Shown in pieces: positions 7,718 to 18,569 of a stretch of DNA of 64,000 bases (the stretch's first letter is position 1; each line of letters opens with the position of its first letter). A program made the translations under genes and the position numbers. This DNA comes from Candidatus Gastranaerophilales bacterium (GTDB lineage Bacteria; Cyanobacteriota; Vampirovibrionia; Gastranaerophilales; Gastranaerophilaceae): the NCBI GenBank assembly GCA_944323725.1, contig CALUTP010000016.1, positions 1 to 64,000 of the forward strand, read 5' to 3'. The notes beneath the pieces were generated by a model. That model saw only the letters and a program-made list of their open reading frames with translations. It was not told the DNA's origin and did not search any database.

Positions 7718-8197
7718 TTAACTTAGGTTACGTTTTTCTAAATATTCAAATACTGCGTCGGGTACAAATTTTGAAATATCTCCATTGTTTAGGTAGATTT
7801 CTTTTATAGTACTAGAGGATATAAAGTTATATTTAGGTTTTGTAGTGAGAAATACGGTCTTTATCTCACTAGATAATGCACTGTTTGCTTGTGAAAGCTG
7901 TAATTCATATTCAAAATCAGATACAGCTCTTAGTCCTCTTATAAGTACTTTTGCGCCCATTTTCTTGGCATATTCAATTGTTAGCCCATCAAAGCTATCT
8001 ACTTCAACATTTTCTATATCTTTTACACTTTCTTTTATTAATTTTACTCGCTCATCTATAGTTAAAAACCCTTTTTTTTCTGAATTTTTTGCTACTGCGA
8101 TAATGATTTTATCAAAAATTTCAGCACCGGTTTTTAGTATATCAAGATGTCCTTTTGTTATCGGGTCAAAACTTCCTGGATAGATTGCAATTTTCAT
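7718..8197 (-). CDS. coaD: phosphopantetheine adenylyltransferase
   Basis: 159 aa from the ATG at 8197 with AAAGGGA just upstream; an upstream in-frame TTG would overlap that site and is rejected. Motifs are SFDPITKGH (the nucleotidyltransferase HxGH-like site, here TKGH), GLRAVSDFEYE and FISSSTIKE, all characteristic. The enzyme makes dephospho-CoA from 4'-phosphopantetheine and ATP. panB and panC, the start of the same pathway, are at 26402-28137. Confidence 0.96.
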   Translation of the reverse strand: MKIAIYPGSFDPITKGHLDILKTGAEIFDKIIIAVAKNSEKKGFLTIDERVKLIKESVKDIENVEVDSFDGLTIEYAKKMGAKVLIRGLRAVSDFEYELQLSQANSALSSEIKTVFLTTKPKYNFISSSTIKEIYLNNGDISKFVPDAVFEYLEKRNLS

Positions 8198-8271
8198 AAA
8201 TTTCCCTTTCAATAATCTTGTCTAATTATTATATGGCAAATTTTTTTTTTCAGCTATTAAATTTTGTAAAG

Positions 8272-8307
8272 AAAAACAGAACTGTTCATATATCCAACAG
8301 TTCTGTT
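8272..8307 (-). terminator. terminator after the HD-GYP-like gene
   Basis: A 12-bp perfect stem, AACAGAACTGTT (8275-8286) with AACAGTTCTGTT (8296-8307), is followed on the minus strand by a T-rich run. It lies 26 bases after the stop of the gene at 8333. Confidence 0.85.
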
Positions 8308-8332
8308 CTCCTTTTATGGTCATTGTAAGTTT

Positions 8333-9616
8333 TTATAAGCAATTACCTAGAGCATTGACTACGTCAATATCCCATTTTTTACCTGCTTCTTCCTGCATAA
8401 TTGAAAATGCTTTTTCTACAGGCATTGCTTGTCTGTATGGCCTGTCTGAGGTCATTGCACTAAATGCGTCAGCTACTGCAATTATTCTTGAACCTAGAGG
8501 AATTGACTGACCTTTTAGTCCTTCTGGCTCCCCAGTGCCATCAACTCGTTCTTTTTGATAATTGATATATGGAACAACTTCTGAAAGAAAATTTATATTC
8601 ATCAAAAGATTTACTCCGATATTTGAGTGATTTTGAATCTTTTTCAAGTCTTCTGGTGATAATTTACCGTTAGTTGCAAATATTTTTTCTGGAAGTGTTA
8701 TTTTACCAATATTTTGGAGTAATCCTGCATAATAAATTAAATCTGTGGTTTTTTCATTCAAGCCAAGAGCTTTGCAAATTTTACGAGCAAGATTTGCTGT
8801 ATTTTGTGAATGTGAAACTTTGTATTGACCTTTTGTATCAACTGCATTAGCTAGTTGTTCTACAAAGTTTTGCTGGTAATCACATAAATCTCCGATAAGT
8901 GCTGTCAATTCAGCTCTTTCATGTTGTAAATCACTTACGTTTGCGTTTTCATCAGCTATTAATTTATTAGTAGTATCAATTTCCATTTGTAATGTGATTG
9001 ATGTTGCAAAAAGTGTTGCGATACTTTCAACTAAGTCTAAATATTCTTTTTGAATTTGTTGTTGATTTTCAAGAGCTATAACTCCTACAGTTTTAGTATT
9101 ACAATACATTGCTATTGCTGTTACTTTATCTTTTGCTATAGTATCCTGTTCATTGAATGCAACGCTTATGATTGAGTTTTCATTTAAGTTGTATCCTTCG
9201 TGTTTCAGATTTTCTACCGAACTGCCTACTAAAATAAGATCATTTTTGGTATTTTTTAAGCCTTTTACAAATGCTTTTTCTAAGTAGATATTACAATTTT
9301 CAATTTCAAGCATTTGTTTTATAGAGTGTGCAATAGAGGTATAAATTGCATAGTCTTCTTTAGTATTAAAATTAAGGACACATAGAGTATTTTTCAAAGA
9401 ATATATTGAAATAAGTTCAGTTAATTGATTTTTAAGACTTATTTTTTTATCTTTTACATTTGACCCTATTTTTTTTGCTAAATCTTCTGAAATCAAGTGT
9501 TCTGAAATAAAATCTCCTAGATTAAGCGCAAAAATTTCTTCTATTGGATCATTTTCCATCAGAAATTCTGATTGTCCGAATAGGGAAACACCACTTTTTG
9601 TATCTTTATTTTTCAT
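8333..9616 (-). CDS. GAF plus degenerate HD-GYP domain protein
   Basis: 427 aa from ATG 9616 (AGGA 8 bases upstream). The N-terminal half looks like a GAF-type sensor (TVGVIALENQQQ), then a short coiled coil, then an HD-GYP fold: SHSQNTANLARKICKALGL, LLQNIGKITLPEKIF, KIQNHSNIGVNLL, RVDGTGEPEGLKG and SRIIAVADAFSAMTSDRPYR. Active HD-GYP c-di-GMP phosphodiesterases need HD in HDxGK and HHE..DG.GYP; here these read QNIGK, NYQKE and GEP. So the metal ligands are mostly lost and it is probably not an active phosphodiesterase but a binding or regulatory protein. It stands alone with its own terminator. Confidence 0.85.
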   Translation of the reverse strand: MKNKDTKSGVSLFGQSEFLMENDPIEEIFALNLGDFISEHLISEDLAKKIGSNVKDKKISLKNQLTELISIYSLKNTLCVLNFNTKEDYAIYTSIAHSIKQMLEIENCNIYLEKAFVKGLKNTKNDLILVGSSVENLKHEGYNLNENSIISVAFNEQDTIAKDKVTAIAMYCNTKTVGVIALENQQQIQKEYLDLVESIATLFATSITLQMEIDTTNKLIADENANVSDLQHERAELTALIGDLCDYQQNFVEQLANAVDTKGQYKVSHSQNTANLARKICKALGLNEKTTDLIYYAGLLQNIGKITLPEKIFATNGKLSPEDLKKIQNHSNIGVNLLMNINFLSEVVPYINYQKERVDGTGEPEGLKGQSIPLGSRIIAVADAFSAMTSDRPYRQAMPVEKAFSIMQEEAGKKWDIDVVNALGNCL

Positions 9617-9735
9617 CAATCTATCCTTCTACTTGCATGCTTTTGTTTTTATATACGGCATGTCTTTGAAAAAACTTTAATAAATTTTACAAAAATTCAT
9701 ACTTTAGTATGGGAAATTTACAACTTTTGTTTAGT

Positions 9736-10204
9736 CATAATATATGTTATTAATATGTTCATTTCTTTCTCTTTTATTGCGAGTAAAAGAAAAAGAAATG
9801 AACCAAAGAAAGAGAAAAACGCTAATTTCACAGCATCGCAAAGCGATGCAATGGTCAAATGGATGTTGTTAAATGCGTTAGCATTTAACTGTTCAAGCCT
9901 CACTATCGCACAATAAATTGTGCACGTTCGGCAAATATCTGTGCGAGCGAGTGCGAAGCACGATAGCGAGCAAAGAGGTGAAAAGCTTTAGCTTTTCATT
10001 AACAGCAATTTGGGCTTGCAATGTCATAATGGCATTGCTTGGAAAATAGCGTGTTTTTCTTTTTGCCTTCTTTTGCAATTGAAAGCTTTTACTTGAAACT
10101 TGCAAAATGGCCTCACTTAGGTTTTTAGTTGTGAGCTGATTCACTTTTTCTTTTTGTTGTGAAGCAAAAAGAAAAAGTGAATCGTGTCTATAACATATAT
10201 TATG
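9736..10204. mobile_element. hairpin-rich element with 15-bp terminal inverted repeats (MITE-like)
   Basis: A 469-base segment is bounded by perfect 15-bp inverted repeats CATAATATATGTTAT (9736-9750) and its complement (10190-10204). Just inside lie longer hairpins: 9758-9776 with 9784-9802 (18 of 19 pairs) and 10138-10156 with 10165-10183 (19 perfect pairs). Between them are at least five more short palindromes (9833-9849, 9871-9886, 9908-9923, 9981-9996, 10018-10038). No transposase is encoded; the two minus-strand open frames (9718-9903, 9893-10144) look accidental. A clear target-site duplication is not seen. A non-autonomous transposable element is the best reading; a structured RNA is the alternative. 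Confidence 0.5.
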
Positions 10205-10239
10205 TTGAAAATATTTCTTGATATTTTATACTTTTTTAT

Positions 10240-10872
10240 GTGGAAAAAAATATGGAAAAAGGTTTATTTATAACATTTGAGGGTGCTGATGGCTGTGGAA
10301 AAACTACACAGTTAATACTTCTTGCTAAGGCTTTGAAAGCAAAAGGGTATGATGTGGTTGTCACAAGAGAGCCTGGTGCAAAAGGGTTAGGGGAAAAAAT
10401 CAGAGAAATTCTCCTGAATTATGACGGTGATGTCTCATCACAGGCTGAAGTTTTTTTGTTTTTAGCAGACAGAGCTCAGCATATTGATGTAATTGTAAAT
10501 CCGGCTGTGGAAAAAGGTAAAATAGTTCTATGTGATAGACATACTGATAGTACAGTTGCTTATCAGGGTTATGGTAGAGGGTTAGATATATCTAGAATAA
10601 AAATGTTAAACGATCTTGCTACTGGTGGTAAGAAACCTGATTTGACTTTTGTTTTTGATATTGATGTTGAAACTTCAATGGAGCGTGTAGGAAGTCAAAA
10701 AGATAGAATGGAAAGTGCTGGCATGGAATTCTTTAACCGTGTACGAAATGGTTATTTAGAAATAGCAAAACAAGAACCTCAAAGGGTTAAGGTTCTTGAT
10801 GCTAGAAAATCTATTGATGATATTCATAAACAACTTCTTGAGTTGTTAAAATTTTCAATAAATAATTTTTAG
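10240..10872 (+). CDS. tmk: thymidylate kinase
   Basis: 210 aa from GTG 10240 (or 206 aa from ATG 10252; no clear Shine-Dalgarno decides). P-loop FEGADGCGKTTQ, the DR(H/Y) motif CDRHTDSTVAYQGYGRG and the catalytic loop VTREPGA are all present. It phosphorylates dTMP to dTDP. The start lies 35 bases after the hairpin-rich element, so the element may influence its transcription. Its stop overlaps the convergent prepilin gene by four bases. Confidence 0.95.
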   Translation: MEKNMEKGLFITFEGADGCGKTTQLILLAKALKAKGYDVVVTREPGAKGLGEKIREILLNYDGDVSSQAEVFLFLADRAQHIDVIVNPAVEKGKIVLCDRHTDSTVAYQGYGRGLDISRIKMLNDLATGGKKPDLTFVFDIDVETSMERVGSQKDRMESAGMEFFNRVRNGYLEIAKQEPQRVKVLDARKSIDDIHKQLLELLKFSINNF

Positions 10873-11603
10873 AATTTAATATTTACTCCTAAATTGTAAG
10901 GTACGTAATTAAGTTTGTTTTTAGTTAAAACATCATTTAGCTGTGTTGTTATTGTTGATAATTTTCCAGTACTTACAATATTAAATCTGTAAATATCTGC
11001 TCCAAATTGATTTGGTCCTTTTGCTGTTCCATTGGCATCAATGTAAATTGTTGCACAATAATCAATTGTTATAATTTTGGTATCTAAATTCCCATCATTA
11101 TCTTCATCTACATAATTCCCATTTTCGTCACGTACATTATATTCTTCTTCTCTTATACAACTAGAGTATTGTACACCTCTTATTGCAGAACCATCTGCAT
11201 TTACAAAATAAGGCTTTAAAAACCCATCTGCAGCTCCAGTTTGTCCATAACCGTTATTGAATGGGGTGTTTGATTTTATCGATATATTTTCACAAATCTT
11301 TTCTTTAGAATTTGTATTGCAGAATTTTGCGCCATTATATTGCTTAAAAAGTCTTTCATTAAATTCTAATGTTGTTCCATTTAAATCTGAAATGCAACTT
11401 ATATCTGAACAATTATTTTCTGCTGCATACATTTTTAGGGCATTTTGCATCTGAGAGTATGTTTTTTTTACCTGTGTAACTAAGACTTTTTCTTTATAAT
11501 TAGAAATTGTCGCAGGCAAGGTTATTGCAGCTATTATACCAATAATACTTAAAATTATTAGCACTTCTGATAGAGTGAATGCCCTAATTTTATTATTCAT
11601 CAT
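10869..11603 (-). CDS. prepilin-like protein
   Basis: 244 aa from ATG 11603, with GGAG six bases upstream. The leader MMNNKIRA precedes FTLSEVLIILSIIGIIAAIT; the residue before the F is A rather than G, an accepted but less common prepilin peptidase site. The C-terminal domain contains YIDANGTAKGPNQFGADIYR, the D-x-NG...PN..G.D motif shared with other prepilins here, and several cysteines (GAKFCNTNSKEKIC). It is divergent from the XRE gene at 11669 with only 65 bases between. Confidence 0.85.
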   Translation of the reverse strand: MMNNKIRAFTLSEVLIILSIIGIIAAITLPATISNYKEKVLVTQVKKTYSQMQNALKMYAAENNCSDISCISDLNGTTLEFNERLFKQYNGAKFCNTNSKEKICENISIKSNTPFNNGYGQTGAADGFLKPYFVNADGSAIRGVQYSSCIREEEYNVRDENGNYVDEDNDGNLDTKIITIDYCATIYIDANGTAKGPNQFGADIYRFNIVSTGKLSTITTQLNDVLTKNKLNYVPYNLGVNIKF

Positions 11604-11622
11604 ATAATTCTCCATTTTGGAC

Positions 11623-11668
11623 AAATAGGTCACTGACATTAATATTATTTTAAGGCAAAATAGATCAC
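11623..11668. promoter_or_regulatory. direct repeat between prepilin and XRE genes
   Basis: AAATAGGTCAC (11623-11633) and AAATAGATCAC (11658-11668) match at 10 of 11 positions, with starts 35 bases apart. The second copy abuts the XRE start codon at 11669. A protein bound there would block both genes; this suggests autoregulation by the XRE protein, inferred from position. Confidence 0.4.
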
Positions 11669-11878
11669 ATGTCAAGACTGGAACTTTTGGGTCAAAATAT
11701 TGCAAAGTATAGACAGCAAAAAAAGCTTTCTCAAGAAAAACTTGCGGAATTAGTTGATTTATCAAGAGAATACATAACTAGAGTAGAGAGAGGTCAAAAA
11801 AATATTAGTCTGAAAAAACTGTTTGCAATTGCAGATGCTTTAGGTGTTTATTTTTGTGATTTAACAAATTTTAAGTAA
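11669..11878 (+). CDS. small XRE-family regulator
   Basis: 69 aa, essentially one helix-turn-helix domain (KKLSQEKLAELVDLSREYIT, then RVERGQKNISLKKLFAIADA). It resembles the 75-aa XRE protein at 41973, which also faces a prepilin gene. No strong ribosome binding site precedes the ATG. The 3' end overlaps the convergent gene ending at 11861 by 18 bases. The probable target is the divergent prepilin gene and itself. Confidence 0.85.
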   Translation: MSRLELLGQNIAKYRQQKKLSQEKLAELVDLSREYITRVERGQKNISLKKLFAIADALGVYFCDLTNFK

Positions 11879-12487
11879 ATTAGGGTTTTTAATAACATCT
11901 ATTACAGGCAAATCTTTGTATATTCCAATAGATTTTGTATTAAAATGGTTTTTGGTATGTTCTTTTGCAAGTATAGCCCCAACAATAGCTTCTAATTGTG
12001 ACATAGGCATCATATTTTGGGGTAATTCAAGTCCCCATTCATTCGTTAGAGCTTGTTGTAAAAATTTGCAATCAGCTGGAGAACGTTCTTTGAAACAAGA
12101 ATTCAAATGCATACTTTGTCTTGTTAAGTATGTTTCAAAGCGATATACATTTGCTCCTTTTTCTATTAATGATTTAAAATATTCACTTCCTCTTGTTGTG
12201 TATCTCTGAGTCCAATTATCCTGATTGGGTATTAATGGGTTAGTTGATACCATTTGGTAAGGTTTTGATAATATTCTCCATTTACCATTGAGCATGGTTC
12301 TATCCCAAGCTAGGGATACACATATTTCAGAATTTCCAGTTGAGGAGTAGTTATCAAAAAAGTAAATAATGTCATTCATCTTATAAAGTTTATCAATCAT
12401 TATAAGATTATTTTCCTCGTCAAATATAGCTAGGCCTGAATCCATGCTAGAGCCAGAAGCTAAAGATAAGCCTATATAATACTTCAT
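11861..12487 (-). CDS. DUF429-like (RNase H-fold?) protein
   Basis: 208 aa. The N-terminus YIGLSLASGSSMDSGLAIFD and the C-terminal MSQLEAIVGAILAKEH resemble DUF429 proteins, predicted RNase H-like nucleases, but the Asp usual in the first strand (GID) is Ser here, so catalysis is doubtful. It follows map by three bases and is the last gene of an adk-map unit. The assignment is tentative. Confidence 0.4.
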   Translation of the reverse strand: MKYYIGLSLASGSSMDSGLAIFDEENNLIMIDKLYKMNDIIYFFDNYSSTGNSEICVSLAWDRTMLNGKWRILSKPYQMVSTNPLIPNQDNWTQRYTTRGSEYFKSLIEKGANVYRFETYLTRQSMHLNSCFKERSPADCKFLQQALTNEWGLELPQNMMPMSQLEAIVGAILAKEHTKNHFNTKSIGIYKDLPVIDVIKNPNLLKIC

Positions 12488-12489
12488 AT

Positions 12490-13242
12490 TTACTCCATTA
12501 ATTTAGTTGTAATTAAAGGGCCATCTTCTGTAGCAATAACTGTATGTTCAAAGTGAGCAGAAGATTTTCCATCTACTGTTGATACAGTCCATTCATCATC
12601 TGCTACAACAACTTCATCGCCTCCAAGATTAAGCATAGGTTCAATTGCTATAGCATATCCTTGCTTAATAACTGTTTTGTCGCCAACTCTGTAGTTAAAT
12701 AGAAATGGTTCTTCATGCATATTATGACCGACTCCATGTCCGCCATATTGTCTTACAATACCAAATTTATAATGGTTGGCTACGTCTTCAACAGCTCCTG
12801 AAATGTCGTCTAAGACATTCCCGATAATCATTTTTTTTATACCCGCATATAAAGATTCTTCTGTAGCTTTCATAAGGCGTTGTTTTTCTTCATTTATTTC
12901 ACCTACAGCATAAGTCCATGCACTATCGCCTACTAAGCCATGGTATGTTGCACCTACATCAATACTTATTATGTCACCTTCTTTAACTTTTACATTTTCA
13001 TTTGGAATCCCATGTACAACCTGTTCGTTTATAGACGCACATATACATCCAGGGAAACCGTTATAACCTAAAAATGTCGGTATTGCTCTATTTTCTTTAA
13101 TTACTTGATGAGCGATTTCATCTAGTTCTTTTGTTGAAATACCTGGTTCGATGACTTTTTTCATTTTCTGATGCACCAAAGCTACAATATGACCGGCATG
13201 ACGCATTAATTTTATTTCTTCTCTTGATTTTCTATTAATCAT
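12490..13242 (-). CDS. map: methionine aminopeptidase, type I
   Basis: 250 aa. Metal ligands lie in ISIDVGATYHGLVGDSAWT (the two Asp), GHGVGHNMHEEPF (His), AIEPML (Glu) and FEHTV (Glu), as in MetAP type I. It removes the initiator Met from nascent proteins. It overlaps adk by 8 bases and is followed by the DUF429-like gene. adk-map is a common order, usually after secY, but secY is not here. Confidence 0.96.
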   Translation of the reverse strand: MINRKSREEIKLMRHAGHIVALVHQKMKKVIEPGISTKELDEIAHQVIKENRAIPTFLGYNGFPGCICASINEQVVHGIPNENVKVKEGDIISIDVGATYHGLVGDSAWTYAVGEINEEKQRLMKATEESLYAGIKKMIIGNVLDDISGAVEDVANHYKFGIVRQYGGHGVGHNMHEEPFLFNYRVGDKTVIKQGYAIAIEPMLNLGGDEVVVADDEWTVSTVDGKSSAHFEHTVIATEDGPLITTKLME

Positions 13243-13897
13243 TTACTACCTTCAATAATCTTTCCCAAACTTCTTCAATTGTTCCATTTGCATCAATAGT
13301 TTTAAGTTTTCCTTTAGTTTTGTAATATTCAATTAAAGGGGCTGTTTCATGAAAATATGTATCAAATCGAGCTTGGGCAACTTCTTTAGTATCATCTTTT
13401 CTTTGTGCTAATTCTGCACCGTCATTGTCACAATGTCCTGCAACTTTTGGAGGTTTAAATTCGAGATTATAAATTTCTCCGCAAACAGGGCAAGAACGTC
13501 TGTTTACAATTCTTTCAACAAGAATATTTGTATCAATATCAAAATATATTGCTCTAAAATCTACATTTTCGCCGTTATTAATTTCATTATTGATAAGTTC
13601 TAACTTATCTGCTTGCTCTACACTTCTAGGATATCCGTCAAGAATATAGCCGTTTTTACAATCATCTTTTGCTAATCTGTTTTTTATAATTTTAGCTACT
13701 AAATCAACAGGAACTAAATTTCCTTTATCAATATATGATTTTGCAATTTTCCCATCAGGGGTTTCATTTTTAATTTCTGCTCTCAAAAGTGAACCTGTAT
13801 CTATGTGTGGAAAGTTTAAATATTTTGCTAATTTTTCGGTTTGTGTTCCCTTCCCACAAGCTGGAGGCCCTAAAAAAATAAGTTCTTTTTTTGTCAT
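13235..13897 (-). CDS. adk: adenylate kinase (zinc-LID type)
   Basis: 220 aa. P-loop GPPACGKGTQ, DGYPRSVEQ and a LID domain with the zinc site CPVCG...CDND (Cys, Cys, Cys, Asp), as in many Gram-positive and cyanobacterial enzymes. It interconverts ATP, AMP and ADP. First gene of the adk-map-DUF429-like unit; upstream is a 170-base gap with the start of the poly-G prepilin gene on the other strand. Confidence 0.96.
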   Translation of the reverse strand: MTKKELIFLGPPACGKGTQTEKLAKYLNFPHIDTGSLLRAEIKNETPDGKIAKSYIDKGNLVPVDLVAKIIKNRLAKDDCKNGYILDGYPRSVEQADKLELINNEINNGENVDFRAIYFDIDTNILVERIVNRRSCPVCGEIYNLEFKPPKVAGHCDNDGAELAQRKDDTKEVAQARFDTYFHETAPLIEYYKTKGKLKTIDANGTIEEVWERLLKVVND

Positions 13898-14070
13898 TTT
13901 TGTCTCTTTTCTTATATATTTATTTATCCTATAATTAAATTCTACTACAATGGCGATAGTATTTCAATCTTAATACTTGAAAATTGTGTAGAATAATTTA
14001 TAATAAAAACAAACAGATAGATTAAAAAATTTATTTTAGCTTATATAAATATAATGAAAGGAGATAAGCT

Positions 14071-14854
14071 ATGGGAAATTCAGTAATATCAAGAAAATCG
14101 GGGGGGGGGGCAGAGTAGTTTAAGCTCCATACGAGGCATTGGTGCAGGTCGCGAGCCATTTAGCGCCGCCGAAAGAAGAAACGTTAAATCCGGCTTTACT
14201 CTTGCCGAAGTACTGATAACACTTGGAATAATAGGTGTAGTCGCAGCAATGACGCTGCCGTCTATTATTCAGAAAAAACATAAAAAAGATATGGAAGTGG
14301 CTTTTAAAAAGGCTTATGGCGCCTTGGAAACTGCGGTATATTCACTGTCTCCGGATACTTATGCCTCATATTCAGGAAATTCAGGACAAAGTACGATATT
14401 TTTCGATGATATGTTTAAAAGATATAAAATTCTTAAAACTTTTCGATGGCAAGATTTATATTCTAAAAACAATAAGATTGAAGTAAAAACTTATATGTTA
14501 AAAAGTGGCTCCTATAATGCTTGTGTCGCTTTACCTAATAGAATATTAGCTGATGGTTCAGCAATAGGTGCTATGTATAATTGTTTTAGTTCTTGGATTG
14601 TCATAGATACAAATGGTCCTAAAAAAGGTCCAAATGCATACGGACATGATATTTTTAATTTTACACTTTCGGATAAAGGTCGTATAATTCCAGTAGGGAG
14701 TCCTAAATATAGTCATTGGGAAATGAGAGGTAATGAAAATTTTTGTTCTAAGAATTCGACTAATTCTCAAAATGGAGCTTCTTGTGCCTATTTTGCTGTT
14801 TCTAACACTTGTCCTGATGATAAAACTAAAACCTACTGGGAATGTTTACCATAA
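14071..14854 (+). CDS. prepilin-like protein, out of frame behind a poly-G tract
   Basis: A start ATG at 14071 with GGAG seven bases upstream opens a short frame (MGNSVISRKS then glycines) that ends at TAG 14116-14118. The prepilin frame, SGFTLAEVLITLGIIGVV onward to 14854, has no ATG, GTG or TTG before its own hydrophobic helix (first ATG 14249) and is in a different phase. The two frames meet at an 11-G run; one G fewer (10) or two more (13) would join them into a protein of about 260 aa with a 41-residue leader. The C-terminal half has IDTNGPKKGPNAYGHDIFNF and ends PDDKTKTYWECLP, closely like the gene at 17782. As given, the gene is OFF. A sequencing error in the G-run is the alternative. 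Confidence 0.75.
14100..14110 (+). repeat. homopolymeric tract of 11 G, candidate phase-variation switch
   Basis: Eleven consecutive G (14100-14110) ten codons after the ATG at 14071, in a genome with few long G runs. The number 11 leaves the downstream prepilin frame one base out of phase. Poly-G tracts in coding starts are known slip-strand contingency loci in other bacteria such as Campylobacter. Confidence 0.7.
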
Positions 14855-14878
14855 AAAACCTCCTTTAAGGAGGTCTTT

Positions 14879-14880
<2 letters not shown>
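14854..14880. terminator. terminator between prepilin gene and gyrB
   Basis: The stem ACCTCCT (14858-14864) pairs with AGGAGGT (14868-14874) around a three-base loop, with a T-run right and an A-run left. It serves both the plus prepilin gene ending at 14854 and gyrB ending at 14879. Confidence 0.75.
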
Positions 14881-17446
<2,566 letters not shown>

Positions 17447-17471
17447 TTATAGCATAAATAAATAATTTTGG

Positions 17472-17645
17472 CTATTTTGTATCGTTATTAATTGTTACAT
17501 TTTCAGCTTTTGTTATTTTAACAGTGTCATTTTCTACTTTTACTTCCAAATAGTCTGCCTCAGGATCTACGTCGATAAGTTCAAGTAGAGTCTTAGGCAT
17601 GAATAATGCCCAGCCGCTGCCTGAACGTGAAAGCTTTTTCTTCAT
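17472..17645 (-). CDS. AbrB/SpoVT-like small DNA-binding protein
   Basis: 57 aa, translated by hand: MKKKLSRSGSGWALFMPKTL, then LELIDVDPEADYLEVKVEND and TVKITKA. The layout (a short strand, S-G-W-A-x-x-x-P-K-x-x-L-E, then D-x-V/L-E-V-x-V) fits a swapped-hairpin AbrB/MazE domain. Such proteins are transition-state regulators or antitoxins; no toxin gene is next to it. It is divergent from the prepilin gene at 17782, with a 14-bp inverted repeat between. Too short to be listed by most gene finders. Confidence 0.7.
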   Translation of the reverse strand: MKKKLSRSGSGWALFMPKTLLELIDVDPEADYLEVKVENDTVKITKAENVTINNDTK

Positions 17646-17706
17646 AATATTTTTATTTCTCCCTTATTTTATACATATAAACACTTTACAAAATAAGAGA
17701 AATCGG

Positions 17707-17753
17707 TTATACTTATATAAAATAATTATAATATAACTATTATATAAGTATAA
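17707..17753. promoter_or_regulatory. 14-bp inverted repeat between AbrB-like and prepilin genes
   Basis: TTATACTTATATAA (17707-17720) and its perfect complement (17740-17753) flank 19 AT-rich bases in the shared promoter region. It is a good operator candidate for the AbrB-like protein; alternatively, one or both arms hold -10 boxes (TATACT, TATAAG). Confidence 0.45.
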
Positions 17754-17781
17754 AATAATATTATTATCAAGCGAGGTATTT

Positions 17782-18495
17782 ATGAAAAGAGGATTTACAT
17801 TAGCGGAAGTGCTTATTACTTTGAGTATTATCGGTATAGTTGCAGCTATGACTCTGCCGGCATTGGTTAATAAGTATCAGGCAAAAGTTTTAGAAACAGG
17901 TTTTAAAAAATCTTATGCAAATTTGCAGAATGCTTATATTTTAACTAAATCATCTTTAGGGGTTACAAATCTAAAAGCAACCTATGCTCTTTATGATAAA
18001 GATGCAAATAAATATCCGTTAGCTGAAGAATTTTTTGCTGAGTTCAAAAAGAATATGAAGGTGATTAATTCCGTTAAATTTTATCCGTTTAAAAATTATA
18101 GCGGAAAGAAGACAATGACTTCAAATGTAGGAGCGGATATGCCTCAGGCTTTAAATATTCTGCCAGATGGCAGTTCAATCGGTGTTTGGATAAATGCATC
18201 AGTAATACATTTTTTCATAGATACGAATGGTCCTTATAGGAAACCTAATAGGTATGGTTTTGATATTTTTTCTTTTGTCGTTGACGATTCATCTGACAAA
18301 ATCAAACCTAGAAAGCCAACTCGCAAGTATACAGAAGAAGAATTAGAAAATGAAAAATATCCCGAATCGGCAGGTTATCCTTGCGATAAAACTTCCGCTC
18401 AAGGAGCAAATGGAGTCGGTTGCAGCTGGTATGCTATAAATAATATAAATCCTGATGATGAAACTAAGACTTATTGGGATAATTTACCTAAATAG
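17782..18495 (+). CDS. prepilin-like protein
   Basis: 237 aa. The leader MKRG precedes FTLAEVLITLSIIGIVAAMT. The globular part carries FIDTNGPYRKPNRYGFDIFS (shared motif) and ends CSWYAINNINPDDETKTYWD, nearly the same tail as the poly-G prepilin. GAGG lies five bases before the ATG. It is probably cleaved by a prepilin peptidase and built into a pilus-like fibre or pseudopilus; no assembly ATPase, prepilin peptidase or secretin is in this window. Confidence 0.86.
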   Translation: MKRGFTLAEVLITLSIIGIVAAMTLPALVNKYQAKVLETGFKKSYANLQNAYILTKSSLGVTNLKATYALYDKDANKYPLAEEFFAEFKKNMKVINSVKFYPFKNYSGKKTMTSNVGADMPQALNILPDGSSIGVWINASVIHFFIDTNGPYRKPNRYGFDIFSFVVDDSSDKIKPRKPTRKYTEEELENEKYPESAGYPCDKTSAQGANGVGCSWYAINNINPDDETKTYWDNLPK

Positions 18496-18569
18496 TTTAG
18501 CCTTGTATCCCGATAAGTTCTTTAATTATCTCTTTTATAATTTTTTTGTATTATTAAAGGAGATTTTTT

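Noticed and set aside
9718-10144. Two minus-strand open frames of 61 and 83 aa in the hairpin element
   Set aside because: They run through palindromes, lack ribosome binding sites and resemble no domain; the hairpins explain the sequence better.
17472-17645. Antitoxin of a toxin-antitoxin pair
   Set aside because: No toxin-like frame is next to the AbrB-like gene; the neighbour is a prepilin.
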